Positions 1 to 7,898 of a DNA stretch of 64,000 nucleotides are shown in pieces; positions within the stretch are counted from its first letter, which is position 1; every line of letters begins with the position of its first letter. The stretch is taken from assembly GCF_005670685.2 (NCBI RefSeq), contig NZ_CP062008.1, forward strand, positions 930,001 through 994,000. The letters are read 5' to 3'. The DNA comes from Mycolicibacterium mucogenicum DSM 44124 (GTDB lineage Bacteria; Actinomycetota; Actinomycetes; Mycobacteriales; Mycobacteriaceae). The position numbers were made by a program, and so were the translations under genes. The notes beneath the pieces are model-generated. The model was not told where the DNA came from. It did not search any database and saw only the letters and a program-made list of their open reading frames with translations.

Positions 1-379
1 GCATTGAGAAGCGGCGCTGCGCATGTCATGGGCGGCTGTTGTCCACAGCGCAGGTTGCGCATGGCGCAATTGCGCAAAATTCACCATCGCTGATCCCACT
101 TCCCCCAGTGCAGGCGGGACGAAGTCCACGCCTCAATCGATGCTAAGCCAGCCGGCGGGGCACTCCCGACGCCAAAAGCGCGCCGAACAATCGCGCGAGA
201 CGCTGACGGCGCCGCGAATCCGTTCTCTCACGACGAGACACATTCGTGCGCATGTTTCACCGAATTGTGCAGCTCCCAGAGGGGCGCGGGGCTGGGCGTG
301 CACGCTAGTTCCGTTTCGGGCCTTGCAGTTTCGCTGCCGGACGTTGACCCCTCTTCCGGCAGTGCCGACCCTGAGAACC
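1..379. other. Upstream region without a supported gene
   Basis: I support no gene here. The reading frame of the P450 stays open upstream, but those codons encode Arg/Ser/Thr-rich sequence unlike any P450 N-terminus, and the opposite-strand frame has no recognisable domain. The only structure seen is a perfect 12-bp palindrome GCGCAATTGCGC at 64-75, with a further TTGCGCA copy at 55-61, which could be an operator for the downstream P450 unit. Confidence 0.5.
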
Positions 380-1717
380 ATGACCTCGGGAAAGGTGCGC
401 CGAATCGTGAACTTTCGGCATCGGGCCGTCGGCGGCGCCACGACCATGTTCTCGCCGCTCATCGCGGCGGGACGGCTGAACGTGTCCGCGGCAATCGACG
501 CCCGAAGGCGCGGGTATGACGGGTGGACCGGTGCGGTCAACACCGACTACGACCCGTTGGACCCTGTCGTTGCCGCACAACCCTATGCGGCCTACGACGC
601 CTTACACCGCAGCGGTCGCGTCCACTACAACCCGCGGCGCGCGACCTGGATTCTGCACAGGCTCGACGATGTCCGCGCAGCCCTGCGCGACACCGATCAG
701 GTGACGAGCAGTCATGGCGTGACCCGCGTGCGGATGGTCGCCGATCTCGTTGTGGTCACCGATGGCGAGCAGCATAGCCGCCTCAGAAAACAAGTCCAGC
801 CGGCGTTCACCAAAGGCGCTCTGGACAGCTGGCGCAGCATCATCGACCAGATGGCGGCCGAGCTCGTCGACGACATGATCACTAGGGGCGAGTGCGATGC
901 CGTACAGCGGCTGACGATCCCGATGCCGCTTCGGGTGATCGCCGCCATTCTCGGTGTGCCCGAAAGCGATATCGCCGACTTTCGCCGGTGGTCTGACGAC
1001 GCCACCCAGATCATCAACTTCACTCCCACGGCCAAAGGCGTCGCGAACACAGCGCGGTCGCTGCGAGCCGCATTCGCGCTACGTCGCTATTTCATGCGCC
1101 ATCTCGCGGACGGTCATCTCAAGGACTCGGATACCGTCCTGGGGCGCCTGGTGGCACACAGCACCGACGGCGCGTTGACCGACAGCCAGTTGTTCTACAT
1201 CGCGATCCTGCTGCTGATCGCCGGGAACGAGACCACGACCAACCTTCTCGGCGGCATGCTGCACACCTACGCCCACGACCCCGAGCAATACCAGCGGATC
1301 TGCGCCGACCCCGGCCTCATCCCGCAGGCCATCGAAGAACACGTCCGGTACACCAGTCCCATTCAGAATCTCTACCGCTACACCCGCGCTGACTATCAGG
1401 TCGGCGATGTCACCATCCCTTCGGGCTCTCGTGTGCTGCTGTCATTCGGTGCGGCCAACCGCGACCCACTCGCCTTCGACGAGCCCAACAACTTCCGAGT
1501 GGACCGAAACCCCCGTTCTCACGTCGGTTTTGGCTACGGCCCGCACTTGTGCCTCGGAGCGCCGCTCGCACGCATGGAGGCGCAGGCCGTCCTTCGTGAA
1601 CTGGTCGACCGCGTGTCCGGAATCTCGATGGCCGGGACGACGACATGGTCGACCAACAGCTCGCTGCGCGGTCCCACCCGCCTACCGGTCGTTCTCCACC
1701 CGAAGCGTGCGTCATGA
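380..1717 (+). CDS. Cytochrome P450 monooxygenase
   Basis: Soluble bacterial-type P450, about 445 residues, expected to hydroxylate a hydrophobic substrate using electrons from a ferredoxin; the substrate cannot be told from sequence. The heme-binding loop FGYGPHLCLG is intact (axial Cys near residue 391), as are the I-helix AGNETTT oxygen-activation motif and a K-helix ExxR (EEHVR). I start at the ATG at 380; an ATG at 446 would give 423 residues and is nearly as plausible, as neither has a strong ribosome site. The stop overlaps the next start by four bases (ATGA), so the downstream membrane protein is probably co-translated. No ferredoxin gene is adjacent. Confidence 0.88.
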   Translation: MTSGKVRRIVNFRHRAVGGATTMFSPLIAAGRLNVSAAIDARRRGYDGWTGAVNTDYDPLDPVVAAQPYAAYDALHRSGRVHYNPRRATWILHRLDDVRAALRDTDQVTSSHGVTRVRMVADLVVVTDGEQHSRLRKQVQPAFTKGALDSWRSIIDQMAAELVDDMITRGECDAVQRLTIPMPLRVIAAILGVPESDIADFRRWSDDATQIINFTPTAKGVANTARSLRAAFALRRYFMRHLADGHLKDSDTVLGRLVAHSTDGALTDSQLFYIAILLLIAGNETTTNLLGGMLHTYAHDPEQYQRICADPGLIPQAIEEHVRYTSPIQNLYRYTRADYQVGDVTIPSGSRVLLSFGAANRDPLAFDEPNNFRVDRNPRSHVGFGYGPHLCLGAPLARMEAQAVLRELVDRVSGISMAGTTTWSTNSSLRGPTRLPVVLHPKRAS

Positions 1718-2004
1718 CCGGTGGACGCACGCGATCCGGACGGTGCGCACTGGCCGCGGGCTCGGCGCTCATCGTGTCCGGTATCGCGCACCTCGTGTGG
1801 CCGCAGGCATTCGAATCGGTCAACCGGATGGCCTTCGCCGACCACATCCAACGGCACGTGCTGATCAACGGCACCATCGAGGCCGGCCTGGGATTGTTGT
1901 TGCTGAAGGCCCGAACCCGTCGGGCCGCCGTGGTCGCCACAGCCGGCTATCTGACCTATTTCAACACCAGCCTGCTGTACCGGCAGAAGTTCGATTCGAC
2001 TTAG
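1714..2004 (+). CDS. Small integral membrane protein coupled to the P450
   Basis: A 96-residue protein with three predicted hydrophobic segments (about residues 11-28, 48-62 and 69-85) and a basic N-terminus. I do not recognise the family with certainty; the compact Gly/Ala-rich helices are reminiscent of short DoxX-like or mycobacterial conserved membrane proteins. The ATG at 1714 overlaps the P450 stop as ATGA, which fixes the start and suggests translational coupling and a shared role, perhaps membrane attachment or substrate handling for the P450. The gene ends three bases before the convergent TetR gene. Confidence 0.65.
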   Translation: MTGGRTRSGRCALAAGSALIVSGIAHLVWPQAFESVNRMAFADHIQRHVLINGTIEAGLGLLLLKARTRRAAVVATAGYLTYFNTSLLYRQKFDST

Positions 2005-2006
2005 CC

Positions 2007-2594
2007 TCAGGATATTTGGGTCGCTCCGGGCGTCGGCGATTCGCCGAGACCCAGTGTCAGCGAGGGGCCCGCAAACCGCTTCACCAATTCGTATTCGGTT
2101 TGCTTGTCCTTGAGCGGCCAGTACCACAGTGCGAACGTGATGCGGATCAGCCATTGTGCGGCCAGCGGATCATGGCGTCCGATCATCTCTTCGGCCAGTT
2201 TGGCGACGAGCGGTGATGCGGTGACGGCCCCTGCGTCGTGATCGGGCCGGATGTCTCCCATGATCAGCTTTCCCAACGGCTCGGCACGCATACATTCCAA
2301 CGCGACGGCAATGGCCGTGACGGTGCGTTCGGTGCCTTCCATGCCCGCGATGGCCTGCCGGATGGAGCTGACGATACGGTCGGCGAAAAGCGCTATGAGG
2401 CGCTCGAGGATGGCCGCCTTTCCGCCGGCCCGGCGGTAGATGGTCGCGGGCGAACAATGCAGCTTTGCGGCCAGTGCATCGATCGTGAACGCTTCGAATC
2501 CGTTGCGCGAGACGAGTTCCGACGCGGCCGACAGGATGCGGTCCAGTGCCTCGGTGTTGCGGTCAGCTCCGAGTACCCAGTCCTGTCGTGACAT
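2007..2594 (-). CDS. TetR/AcrR-family transcriptional regulator
   Basis: A 195-residue one-component repressor candidate. The N-terminal helix-turn-helix is clear at about residues 17-62 (GFEAFTIDALAAKLHCSPATIYRRAGGKAAI cannot be quoted in full, but the core AAKLHCSPATIYRRAG is typical), followed by a divergent all-helical ligand domain with Trp-rich residues near 148-160. It is divergent from hchA across 155 bp, so autoregulation and control of hchA are likely, though no clear TetR palindrome stands out there. It is convergent with the P450 unit. Ligand unknown. Confidence 0.85.
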   Translation of the reverse strand: MSRQDWVLGADRNTEALDRILSAASELVSRNGFEAFTIDALAAKLHCSPATIYRRAGGKAAILERLIALFADRIVSSIRQAIAGMEGTERTVTAIAVALECMRAEPLGKLIMGDIRPDHDAGAVTASPLVAKLAEEMIGRHDPLAAQWLIRITFALWYWPLKDKQTEYELVKRFAGPSLTLGLGESPTPGATQIS

Positions 2595-2700
2595 ATGGGC
2601 GAGTCTCCATCACGGCGGATACAAACGTGATCAGTTCTCGCAACTTCCGACGAATCCGACGTCTCGTCGCGCTTCTCCAGTGAGCGCTGAGGGAACTCCA

Positions 2701-2706
2701 TACGAT
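2701..2706 (+). promoter_or_regulatory. Candidate -10 element of hchA
   Basis: TACGAT fits the mycobacterial TANNNT -10. It would place transcription start near 2713 and give a leader of about 37 nt carrying the AAGGAGC ribosome site at 2733-2739. No good -35 is visible. Confidence 0.4.
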
Positions 2707-2749
2707 GGTCACTGTCGTGTCACTACCCGGACGAAGGAGCTTTCCCGTC

Positions 2750-3619
2750 ATGAGTGAGAACGAACTGAGCAAGTCCCCGACACCCGATCCGGCTGAGGAC
2801 AACGCCTTCTTTCCCTCGGCGTATTCGTTGAGTCAATACACCTCGGAAAGAACAGATTTCGGTGGCGTCAAACATGCCGGCGCCTATGCCGGCGGGCGGT
2901 GGAAAATCCTGGTGATCGCCACCGACGAGCGGTATCTGCTGATGGACAACGGCACCATGTTCTCCACCGGCAACCACCCCGTGGAGATGCTGCTGCCGCT
3001 GCATCACCTGATGGCCGCGGGCTTCGACGTCGACGTCGCCACCATCACCGGAAACCCGGCGAAGCTGGAGCTGTGGGCGATGCCGGGCAAGGACGACGCC
3101 GTGCAGCAGACCTACGCCGACCTCAAGCCCAAACTCAAGGAGCCGCTGAGCCTTCGTGAGGTGATCGCCGACAGGCTCGGGCCCGATTCCGACTATCTGG
3201 CGGTATTCATCCCGGGTGGCCACGGCGCCGAGGTCGGTATCCCGTTCAGCCCCGAGGTCGGTCAGGTGCTCAACTGGGCACTCGAGAACGACAAGTTCGT
3301 CATCACGCTGTGTCACGGGCCTGCCAGCCTGCTGGCGGCCGCGATCGGCACGACGGAGTCGCCGTTCAAGGGCTACAGCATCTGCGTTTTTCCCGATGCG
3401 CTCGACAAGGGGCCCAACAAGGAGATGGGCTACATACCCGGCGGGCTGCGGCTCTTCATCGGGGAGGCGCTGGAGGGTCAGGGTCTCAAGGTTGTCAATG
3501 ACCAGATGACCGGTCAGGTCCATCAGGACCGGCGCCTGCTCACCGGCGATAGTCCGCTGGCTTCGAACAACCTCGGTCTGCTCGCCGCGGACGCACTCAC
3601 TGAAGCGGTGTCGGCGTAA
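2750..3619 (+). CDS. hchA: DJ-1/PfpI-family Hsp31 glyoxalase III / deglycase
   Basis: A 289-residue member of the class I glutamine amidotransferase-like DJ-1 superfamily, of Hsp31/HchA type. Family members convert methylglyoxal to lactate without glutathione and protect or repair glycated proteins. Visible features are the nucleophile-elbow Cys in [10 protein letters not shown], the preceding FIPGGHGAE turn, and the N-terminal extension with the HchA-type [13 protein letters not shown] segment. The start at 2750 is chosen for the AAGGAGC ribosome site eleven bases upstream; the frame is open to 2705 but those residues are not conserved-looking. Divergent TetR neighbour suggests stress-inducible control. 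Mycobacteria lack glutathione, so a glutathione-independent glyoxalase fits. Confidence 0.88.
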   Translation: MSENELSKSPTPDPAEDNAFFPSAYSLSQYTSERTDFGGVKHAGAYAGGRWKILVIATDERYLLMDNGTMFSTGNHPVEMLLPLHHLMAAGFDVDVATITGNPAKLELWAMPGKDDAVQQTYADLKPKLKEPLSLREVIADRLGPDSDYLAVFIPGGHGAEVGIPFSPEVGQVLNWALENDKFVITLCHGPASLLAAAIGTTESPFKGYSICVFPDALDKGPNKEMGYIPGGLRLFIGEALEGQGLKVVNDQMTGQVHQDRRLLTGDSPLASNNLGLLAADALTEAVSA

Positions 3620-3640
3620 CGGCTGGTCGGTCGGCGGGCG

Positions 3641-3901
3641 TCAGGTCGGTGCGTGCTCGCGCAGTACCGCCAACCGTTCGCGGTACTCCGTCTCGGTGAT
3701 CTCACCGTGCGCGTATCGCGCGGCGAGTATCTGTCGAGCGTCGGGTTCGGCAGGGCCGGAGTAGCCGAACCGCCGGTCTCCACCAGCGACACGGACCAGC
3801 GCGACGATGCCGCCGAGCACCAGTGCCCAGAACAGGAAAATCCCGATTGCCATGCCGGCGTAACCCCATCCGCCCATGTCGTTGCCGTACCAGAACATCA
3901 T
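3641..3901 (-). CDS. Small membrane protein with C-terminal SHOCT domain
   Basis: An 86-residue protein. The N-terminal Trp/Gly-rich stretch leads into one transmembrane helix (about residues 14-38), then a short linker and a SHOCT domain at about 55-82 (ILAARYAHGEITETEYRERL), the short C-terminal helical hairpin found on many small bacterial membrane proteins. SHOCT peptides are usually assumed to mediate oligomerisation; no enzymatic role is known. It stands alone, convergent with hchA and downstream of the MgtC-like gene on the same strand with 119 bp between them. Confidence 0.75.
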   Translation of the reverse strand: MMFWYGNDMGGWGYAGMAIGIFLFWALVLGGIVALVRVAGGDRRFGYSGPAEPDARQILAARYAHGEITETEYRERLAVLREHAPT

Positions 3902-4020
3902 GATGTGCTGCTCCTTCCGCTGCTGTGAACCATCGTCCCGCCGCGGACCAGCCTGCCGCTGGTGTCAAAAGGACAGCGATGGTGGGACTTTCGGCACCGG
4001 CGGCCGGCCCGGACGCGCCA

Positions 4021-5268
4021 TCAGGCCATCGTCAGGGCCAAGACGACTCCGAAAACCACGGCGGGCGGCGTCATCCCGGCCACAAAGCGAAGTCCGAACC
4101 GGCGACCGCCGGCGGTGAACGCCAGCACGGTCTTCACGATCAGGTTCGAGCCCAGTGCGGCCGCCACCGCGAGCAGCGCGGTATCGACGGAGATATCGCC
4201 CTTGGCGGCCAGGCTGGCGGCGGCCACCGCCCCGGCGTGCGCGTCGGCCAGGCCCGCGGCGAACGCGGCAAGCACGGTGCCGCCGGAGCCGAGCACATCA
4301 GCGCCCCAACGCCCGACAAGCAGTGCCAGGGTGAGTACCGCGGCGAGGACCAACGCCGGGCGCAGCGCGAAGGGACGGCTTGCGGCTTTCGCGCCGGCGT
4401 CCGGCTCTGATGACGGGTTGTCCTCAGCGAGAGCGGCTCCGCGGTACACGACGGCGGCGATCACCACCAGCACCGCCGCGCCGGCCGCCACGGGCGGCCA
4501 CAGGCGCTGGAGCACTTGGGCATCCACCACTGCGATCACGATGAGCAGTTGGACGAAGGTGGCCAGGCTGGCCAGCAGGGCGCTGGCCAGGGGCGCGCGC
4601 ACGCTCGGTGTCGTGCGGCTGAGCCGCGCCATGGACGCCGTTGTCGCGGTCGCCGAGACGAACCCACCGGCGATGCCGGTGATCAGCAGTCCACGTTCCG
4701 GGCCGAGCGCTCGAACGCCGATGTAGCCCACCCATCCGATGCCGGTGAGCAGTACGACGAGGAGCCAGACCTTCTCCGGATTGAGGACGCCGTACGGTCC
4801 GAGGCCACGATCCGGCAGCAGCGGCAGGATCACGAATGCGACGACCAGAAACTTGATCGCGTCTTCCAACTCGACCTCGGTCATGATGTCGCGGGCGAAT
4901 CGGTGGATGCGGTTCTTCGAGACGAGCAGCCCTGCGACGACGACCGCGAGGGCCACCGCGAGTGCCGGCCGGGAGTAGGCAAGGGCGCCAAGGAGATACG
5001 CGACGAGCGCCGCCGTCGCGGTGGTGGTCCCGGGGTCTTCCGCACTGGTTCGGAAGTAGGCCAGCGCGATCAGCGCGCCGACGCCGAGAAATCCGACGAC
5101 GATGACCCATTGGCCGAAACCCGCCGCGACCGCACCGGCCAAAGACAGCAGCGCGAACGAGCGCGAGCCGGCAGGCAGTTTGCGCGCGTGGCTACGTTCG
5201 CGCTCCAGGCCGAGCAGCAGCCCGATGGCGAGCGCTACGAGGAAGGGTTCGATCTGCTGCCAGCTCAC
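4021..5268 (-). CDS. MgtC/SapB-type membrane protein with DUF4010 domain
   Basis: A 415-residue polytopic membrane protein with about a dozen hydrophobic segments. The N-terminal ~130 residues are MgtC/SapB-like (FLVALAIGLLLGLERER, then SRSFALLSLAGAV), and the remainder matches the DUF4010 pattern of long helices. Transport substrate is unproven; MgtC proteins modulate Mg2+/ATP physiology. I choose the GTG at 5268 because a GAGGAGC ribosome site lies just upstream and it begins exactly at the conserved domain. Upstream residues in the open frame are Arg-rich and belong to the shadow of the crotonase gene, which ends 15 bases before this start, so the two are probably co-transcribed. Confidence 0.82.
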   Translation of the reverse strand: MSWQQIEPFLVALAIGLLLGLERERSHARKLPAGSRSFALLSLAGAVAAGFGQWVIVVGFLGVGALIALAYFRTSAEDPGTTTATAALVAYLLGALAYSRPALAVALAVVVAGLLVSKNRIHRFARDIMTEVELEDAIKFLVVAFVILPLLPDRGLGPYGVLNPEKVWLLVVLLTGIGWVGYIGVRALGPERGLLITGIAGGFVSATATTASMARLSRTTPSVRAPLASALLASLATFVQLLIVIAVVDAQVLQRLWPPVAAGAAVLVVIAAVVYRGAALAEDNPSSEPDAGAKAASRPFALRPALVLAAVLTLALLVGRWGADVLGSGGTVLAAFAAGLADAHAGAVAAASLAAKGDISVDTALLAVAAALGSNLIVKTVLAFTAGGRRFGLRFVAGMTPPAVVFGVVLALTMA

Positions 5269-5282
5269 GTCGGCTCCTCGGG

Positions 5283-6080
5283 TTAACGCGCCGACGGGAA
5301 CTGTGGCGTGCGCTTCTCGCGCAATGCGGTGTAGCCCTCGACCACATCCGGCCCGAGGAACGTCAGCATCTCGTAGGCCGCGGACTGATCGAAGATCGGG
5401 CCGGCGTTGCGGAGCCAGTTGTTGAGCGCGCGCTTGGTCAACCGGATCGCCTGCTGGGCGCCGGTGGCCAGTACGTCGGCCACCCGGAGCGCCTCGTCCA
5501 GAACCTGTTCGCGGGGAAGGGCTTTGGCGACCATGCCGATGCGCTCGGCCTCGACGCCGTCGATCATCTCGCCCGTCATCAGGTAGTACTTCGCCTTCGC
5601 GGTTCCGGCGAGCAACGGCCAGATGATCGCAGCGTGATCGCCCGCGGCCACCCCGAGCTTGACGTGGCCGTCGCCGATCCGGGCGTCCTCGGCGATGATC
5701 GCCACATCGGCCAGCAGCGCGGCCACGGCGCCCGCGCCGACCGCGACGCCGTTGATGGCCGACACGATCGGTTTGTCGCAATTGATCATGTTGTAGACCA
5801 GGTCGCTCATCTCGCCGAGCATGTGCGAGACGCGGTCGTAGTCGCCGGCCATGCGTTCGACCATGGCCAGATCACCACCGGCGCTGAATGCCTTTCCGGC
5901 GCCGGTGATCACGGCCACCCGGGTTTCCGGATCGGCGGCGACGTCCTTCCAGATGCTGGCCAGCTCGGCGTGCATGCCCTCGTCGGCGGCGTTGTACTTC
6001 TCCGGCCGGTTGAGGGTGATCAGCAGGACGCCGTTGTCGCGGCGCGCCAGGGACAGCTGCTGGTAGTCGGTGAATGCCAT
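5283..6080 (-). CDS. Crotonase-fold protein (enoyl-CoA hydratase/isomerase family)
   Basis: A 265-residue crotonase-superfamily member. The CoA-binding N-terminal half has LNRPEKYNAAD and the oxyanion-hole segment SAGGDLAMV; the second oxyanion loop is GVAVGAGAVAALLAD. Both catalytic glutamates of canonical enoyl-CoA hydratase appear replaced: Ala where the first Glu sits (AVAALLAD) and His where the second sits (GDGHVKLG). It may therefore act on an acyl-CoA by another crotonase chemistry (isomerase, hydrolase, decarboxylase) rather than simple hydration. Start at 6080 is supported by an AGAAAGG ribosome site. Followed after 15 bases by the MgtC-like gene. Confidence 0.85.
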   Translation of the reverse strand: MAFTDYQQLSLARRDNGVLLITLNRPEKYNAADEGMHAELASIWKDVAADPETRVAVITGAGKAFSAGGDLAMVERMAGDYDRVSHMLGEMSDLVYNMINCDKPIVSAINGVAVGAGAVAALLADVAIIAEDARIGDGHVKLGVAAGDHAAIIWPLLAGTAKAKYYLMTGEMIDGVEAERIGMVAKALPREQVLDEALRVADVLATGAQQAIRLTKRALNNWLRNAGPIFDQSAAYEMLTFLGPDVVEGYTALREKRTPQFPSAR

Positions 6081-6167
6081 CGCGCGAAGCCTTTCTGCCG
6101 CGTGCGGGTGCATGAACTGCTGCGCCCGACGGCAACCCACGTTACGGTCTCCCGACCGTCACCGTGG

Positions 6168-7082
6168 TCAGCCCACGCGGACGGCGGCCTCGGGCGGCTG
6201 GGCGGCCCGGGACCAGGCCAGGGGATTGAGGCCGCGGTATGGGTCGCTTGCCCGGACTTCCTGCAGGTCCGCCAGGATCTGTTCCAGCGCTTGCTGAGTC
6301 GTCGCCTTGACCGTCTCCACCCAGCGGGCGTGGTCGGTCGTGCCGGACGGCGCCGTGGTGCTGATCGGCTCGCCGAACGCCAGGTACATGCGCTGCGGGC
6401 GGGGGATCAGCGTCGGGCCGATGCCGCGAACCAGCGGCATCGCCATGTCGGACCGTCCGCCCAGCCGCTCGCCGATGGACTGGCTCAGCCGGCCGAGGGT
6501 GCTGTCGCGCTCGAAGAGGGGCTCGTAGACGTCGTCACTGCCGACCAGTCCGACCGGCACGATCGGATAGCCGCTCTCGATGGCCACTCGGGCGAAACCG
6601 CTTCGCCCGTCCCATTTCAGCTGGTACTCCTCGCCCTTGAACTTCGGCATCTCGCGTCCGCCGCCCGGGAAGACCAGCACGGTCTCGTTGTGCCGCATCA
6701 GTTCTCGCGCGGTGTCGGGATGGCCGACCACGCCGCCGTACGCGGCGACCAGATCACCGCCGAAGCCCTTGGCCTGTGCCAGGCCCCGCTCCGCGAGCGG
6801 GCGCACCTGCACGCCGAGCTCGCGGCGGGTGTAGTACGGCATCAGCAGAATCTCGGCGAAGCCGAACGCGGTGTGGTTGCCCACCAGCAGGAAACGGCCG
6901 TCGCGCGGCAGCCGGTCAAGGCCGGTGACGTACGGCCGATACAGGTCGATCAGTGGCTCGAGGGCATCGCCTGTGGCGTCCAACACATTTCGCAATGTGC
7001 GGACGCGTTGCGGCGGGTCCATGATGGCAGTGATCTCGTCGTCGGTGACGGTCGGCCGGCCCTGTGGCGGTCCGAATCCCAT
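6168..7082 (-). CDS. Phospholipid/glycerol acyltransferase family protein
   Basis: A 304-residue member of the lysophospholipid/diacylglycerol acyltransferase fold. Acceptor site NHTAFGFAEILLM is the HX4D-like motif I with Asp replaced by Phe/Ala-Glu, followed by the FPGGGREM segment corresponding to motif III and GYPIVPVGLVG to motif IV. Such enzymes transfer fatty acyl chains from acyl-CoA to glycerolipid or other hydroxyl acceptors at the inner membrane face. The divergent motif I means the acceptor is uncertain. It lies 87 bp upstream of the crotonase gene on the same strand, which would fit a lipid-metabolism pairing. Confidence 0.75.
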   Translation of the reverse strand: MGFGPPQGRPTVTDDEITAIMDPPQRVRTLRNVLDATGDALEPLIDLYRPYVTGLDRLPRDGRFLLVGNHTAFGFAEILLMPYYTRRELGVQVRPLAERGLAQAKGFGGDLVAAYGGVVGHPDTARELMRHNETVLVFPGGGREMPKFKGEEYQLKWDGRSGFARVAIESGYPIVPVGLVGSDDVYEPLFERDSTLGRLSQSIGERLGGRSDMAMPLVRGIGPTLIPRPQRMYLAFGEPISTTAPSGTTDHARWVETVKATTQQALEQILADLQEVRASDPYRGLNPLAWSRAAQPPEAAVRVG

Positions 7083-7138
7083 CGGTGCTCCCGTCGGTGT
7101 CGTGGTATTGACACCAAGGTACCGAGAGATTTAATAGA

Positions 7139-7501
7139 TCAGCTAATAAAAATCTGTGAACTTCGTATGGCGGAGCGCTCCTTCGGTGTCGTGGCACCCC
7201 AGATGCCGTAGGGCTCGTTGGCTTCCATGGCATGGCCGAGGCAGTCGCGCAGTACCGGGCAGTGGTGGCAGATCTGTTTGGCGTGCTCTTCGTGGGCGAC
7301 CCGCCGGGCGCCGCGATCGTCGTCGCCGGTGTAGAAGACCTCGGCCGGCAGTCCGCGGCAGCGGGCGTGCAACTGCCAGTCCCAGGCCGCGGTGGTGGCG
7401 GCACCCCGGCTGTGGGACCCGGGACGCGGCCGGTGCCGGGTGGTGCGAGACGGTGATACGAATGATTCTGTGTGGCAAGGGGATACCCGCGCCAAGGTCA
7501 T
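7139..7501 (-). CDS. WhiB-like iron-sulfur transcription factor
   Basis: A 120-residue Wbl protein. Four cysteines that would ligate a [4Fe-4S] cluster are present at C48, C78, C81 and C87 ([10 protein letters not shown]), after the [11 protein letters not shown] segment and before the turn [11 protein letters not shown], which replaces the usual G[VI]WGG. The basic 35-residue N-terminal tail has one extra Cys (C9). Start at 7501 overlaps the rpmE2 stop as ATGA, so the two are translationally coupled. Wbl proteins bind the principal sigma factor and control redox or stress responses; target here unknown. Coupling to a zinc-responsive ribosomal protein gene is the notable point. Confidence 0.85.
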   Translation of the reverse strand: MTLARVSPCHTESFVSPSRTTRHRPRPGSHSRGAATTAAWDWQLHARCRGLPAEVFYTGDDDRGARRVAHEEHAKQICHHCPVLRDCLGHAMEANEPYGIWGATTPKERSAIRSSQIFIS

Positions 7502-7749
7502 CGACCGTACTTTCGGTTGAACTTCTCGACACGGCCCGCGGTGTCCAGGATCTGCCGCTTGCCGGTCCATACCGGGTGTGAGTCCGAGGTGACGTCGACG
7601 ACGATCAGCGGGTACGTGCGGACGCCGTCGGCAGTCTGCCATTCGATGGTGCGCGAACTGGTGGCGGTGGATCGGGTCAGGAACGTGCGACCGGTGGTGG
7701 CGTCCTGGAAGACGACGGGGTGGTAGTCGGGGTGAATGCCGGCCTTCAT
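7498..7749 (-). CDS. rpmE2: 50S ribosomal protein L31 type B (zinc-independent)
   Basis: An 83-residue L31 of the type B (C-minus) class: it begins [14 protein letters not shown], contains [10 protein letters not shown] and ends [10 protein letters not shown], and has no cysteine at all, so it lacks the zinc-binding CxxC motifs of the housekeeping form. In many bacteria such paralogues replace the zinc-containing protein when zinc is scarce and free ribosome-bound zinc. The ATG at 7749 is preceded by an AGGGTTTCC-type leader only ~21 bp from a perfect TGAAAA...TTTTCA palindrome, in keeping with control by Zur. The gene is coupled to the downstream whiB-like gene. Confidence 0.92.
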   Translation of the reverse strand: MKAGIHPDYHPVVFQDATTGRTFLTRSTATSSRTIEWQTADGVRTYPLIVVDVTSDSHPVWTGKRQILDTAGRVEKFNRKYGR

Positions 7750-7770
7750 GGAAACCCTCCGTCAACTAGA

Positions 7771-7785
7771 TGAAAATTGTTTTCA
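7771..7785. promoter_or_regulatory. Zur-box-like palindrome upstream of rpmE2
   Basis: TGAAAATTGTTTTCA is a perfect dyad with 6-bp arms and a 3-bp centre, 21 bp upstream of the rpmE2 start. It resembles the AT-rich TGAAAA/TTTTCA core of mycobacterial Zur (FurB) operators, and rpmE2 is a typical zinc-repressed gene. A second copy lies 55 bp away. Confidence 0.7.
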
Positions 7786-7826
7786 TTAAGACGTCGCCGA
7801 CGATACCCGACGCCCGCAGCCTTGTC

Positions 7827-7839
7827 GAAAATCGTTTTC
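7827..7839. promoter_or_regulatory. Second Zur-box-like palindrome
   Basis: GAAAATCGTTTTC is a 13-bp perfect dyad of the same GAAAA/TTTTC core, centred 55 bp from the first box and 60 bp upstream of the pat start. It may be the distal operator for rpmE2 or give zinc input to the divergent pat unit. Confidence 0.55.
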
Positions 7840-7885
7840 ACTGATGCGGGGTGTCAACGGCCCCACGCGGCATGCCGTCCGCCGG

Positions 7886-7891
7886 TAACGT
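7886..7891 (+). promoter_or_regulatory. -10 element for leaderless pat transcript
   Basis: TAACGT fits TANNNT and is followed by exactly seven bases before the GTG at 7899, so transcription probably starts at the start codon. This supports the GTG rather than the upstream ATG at 7872. Confidence 0.55.
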
Positions 7892-7898
7892 TTTCCCC

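Noticed and set aside
133..543. Opposite-strand ORF over the P450 start
   Set aside because: No domain, Arg/Cys-rich composition and no ribosome site; shadow of GC-rich DNA.
2595..2749. TetR operator between the TetR gene and hchA
   Set aside because: Only weak CGACGA/TCGTCG repeats are visible; not strong enough to list as a site.
4516..5286. Plus-strand ORF over the MgtC-like gene
   Set aside because: Composition is Asp/Arg/Gln/Glu-rich with no motifs; antisense frame of a clear membrane protein.
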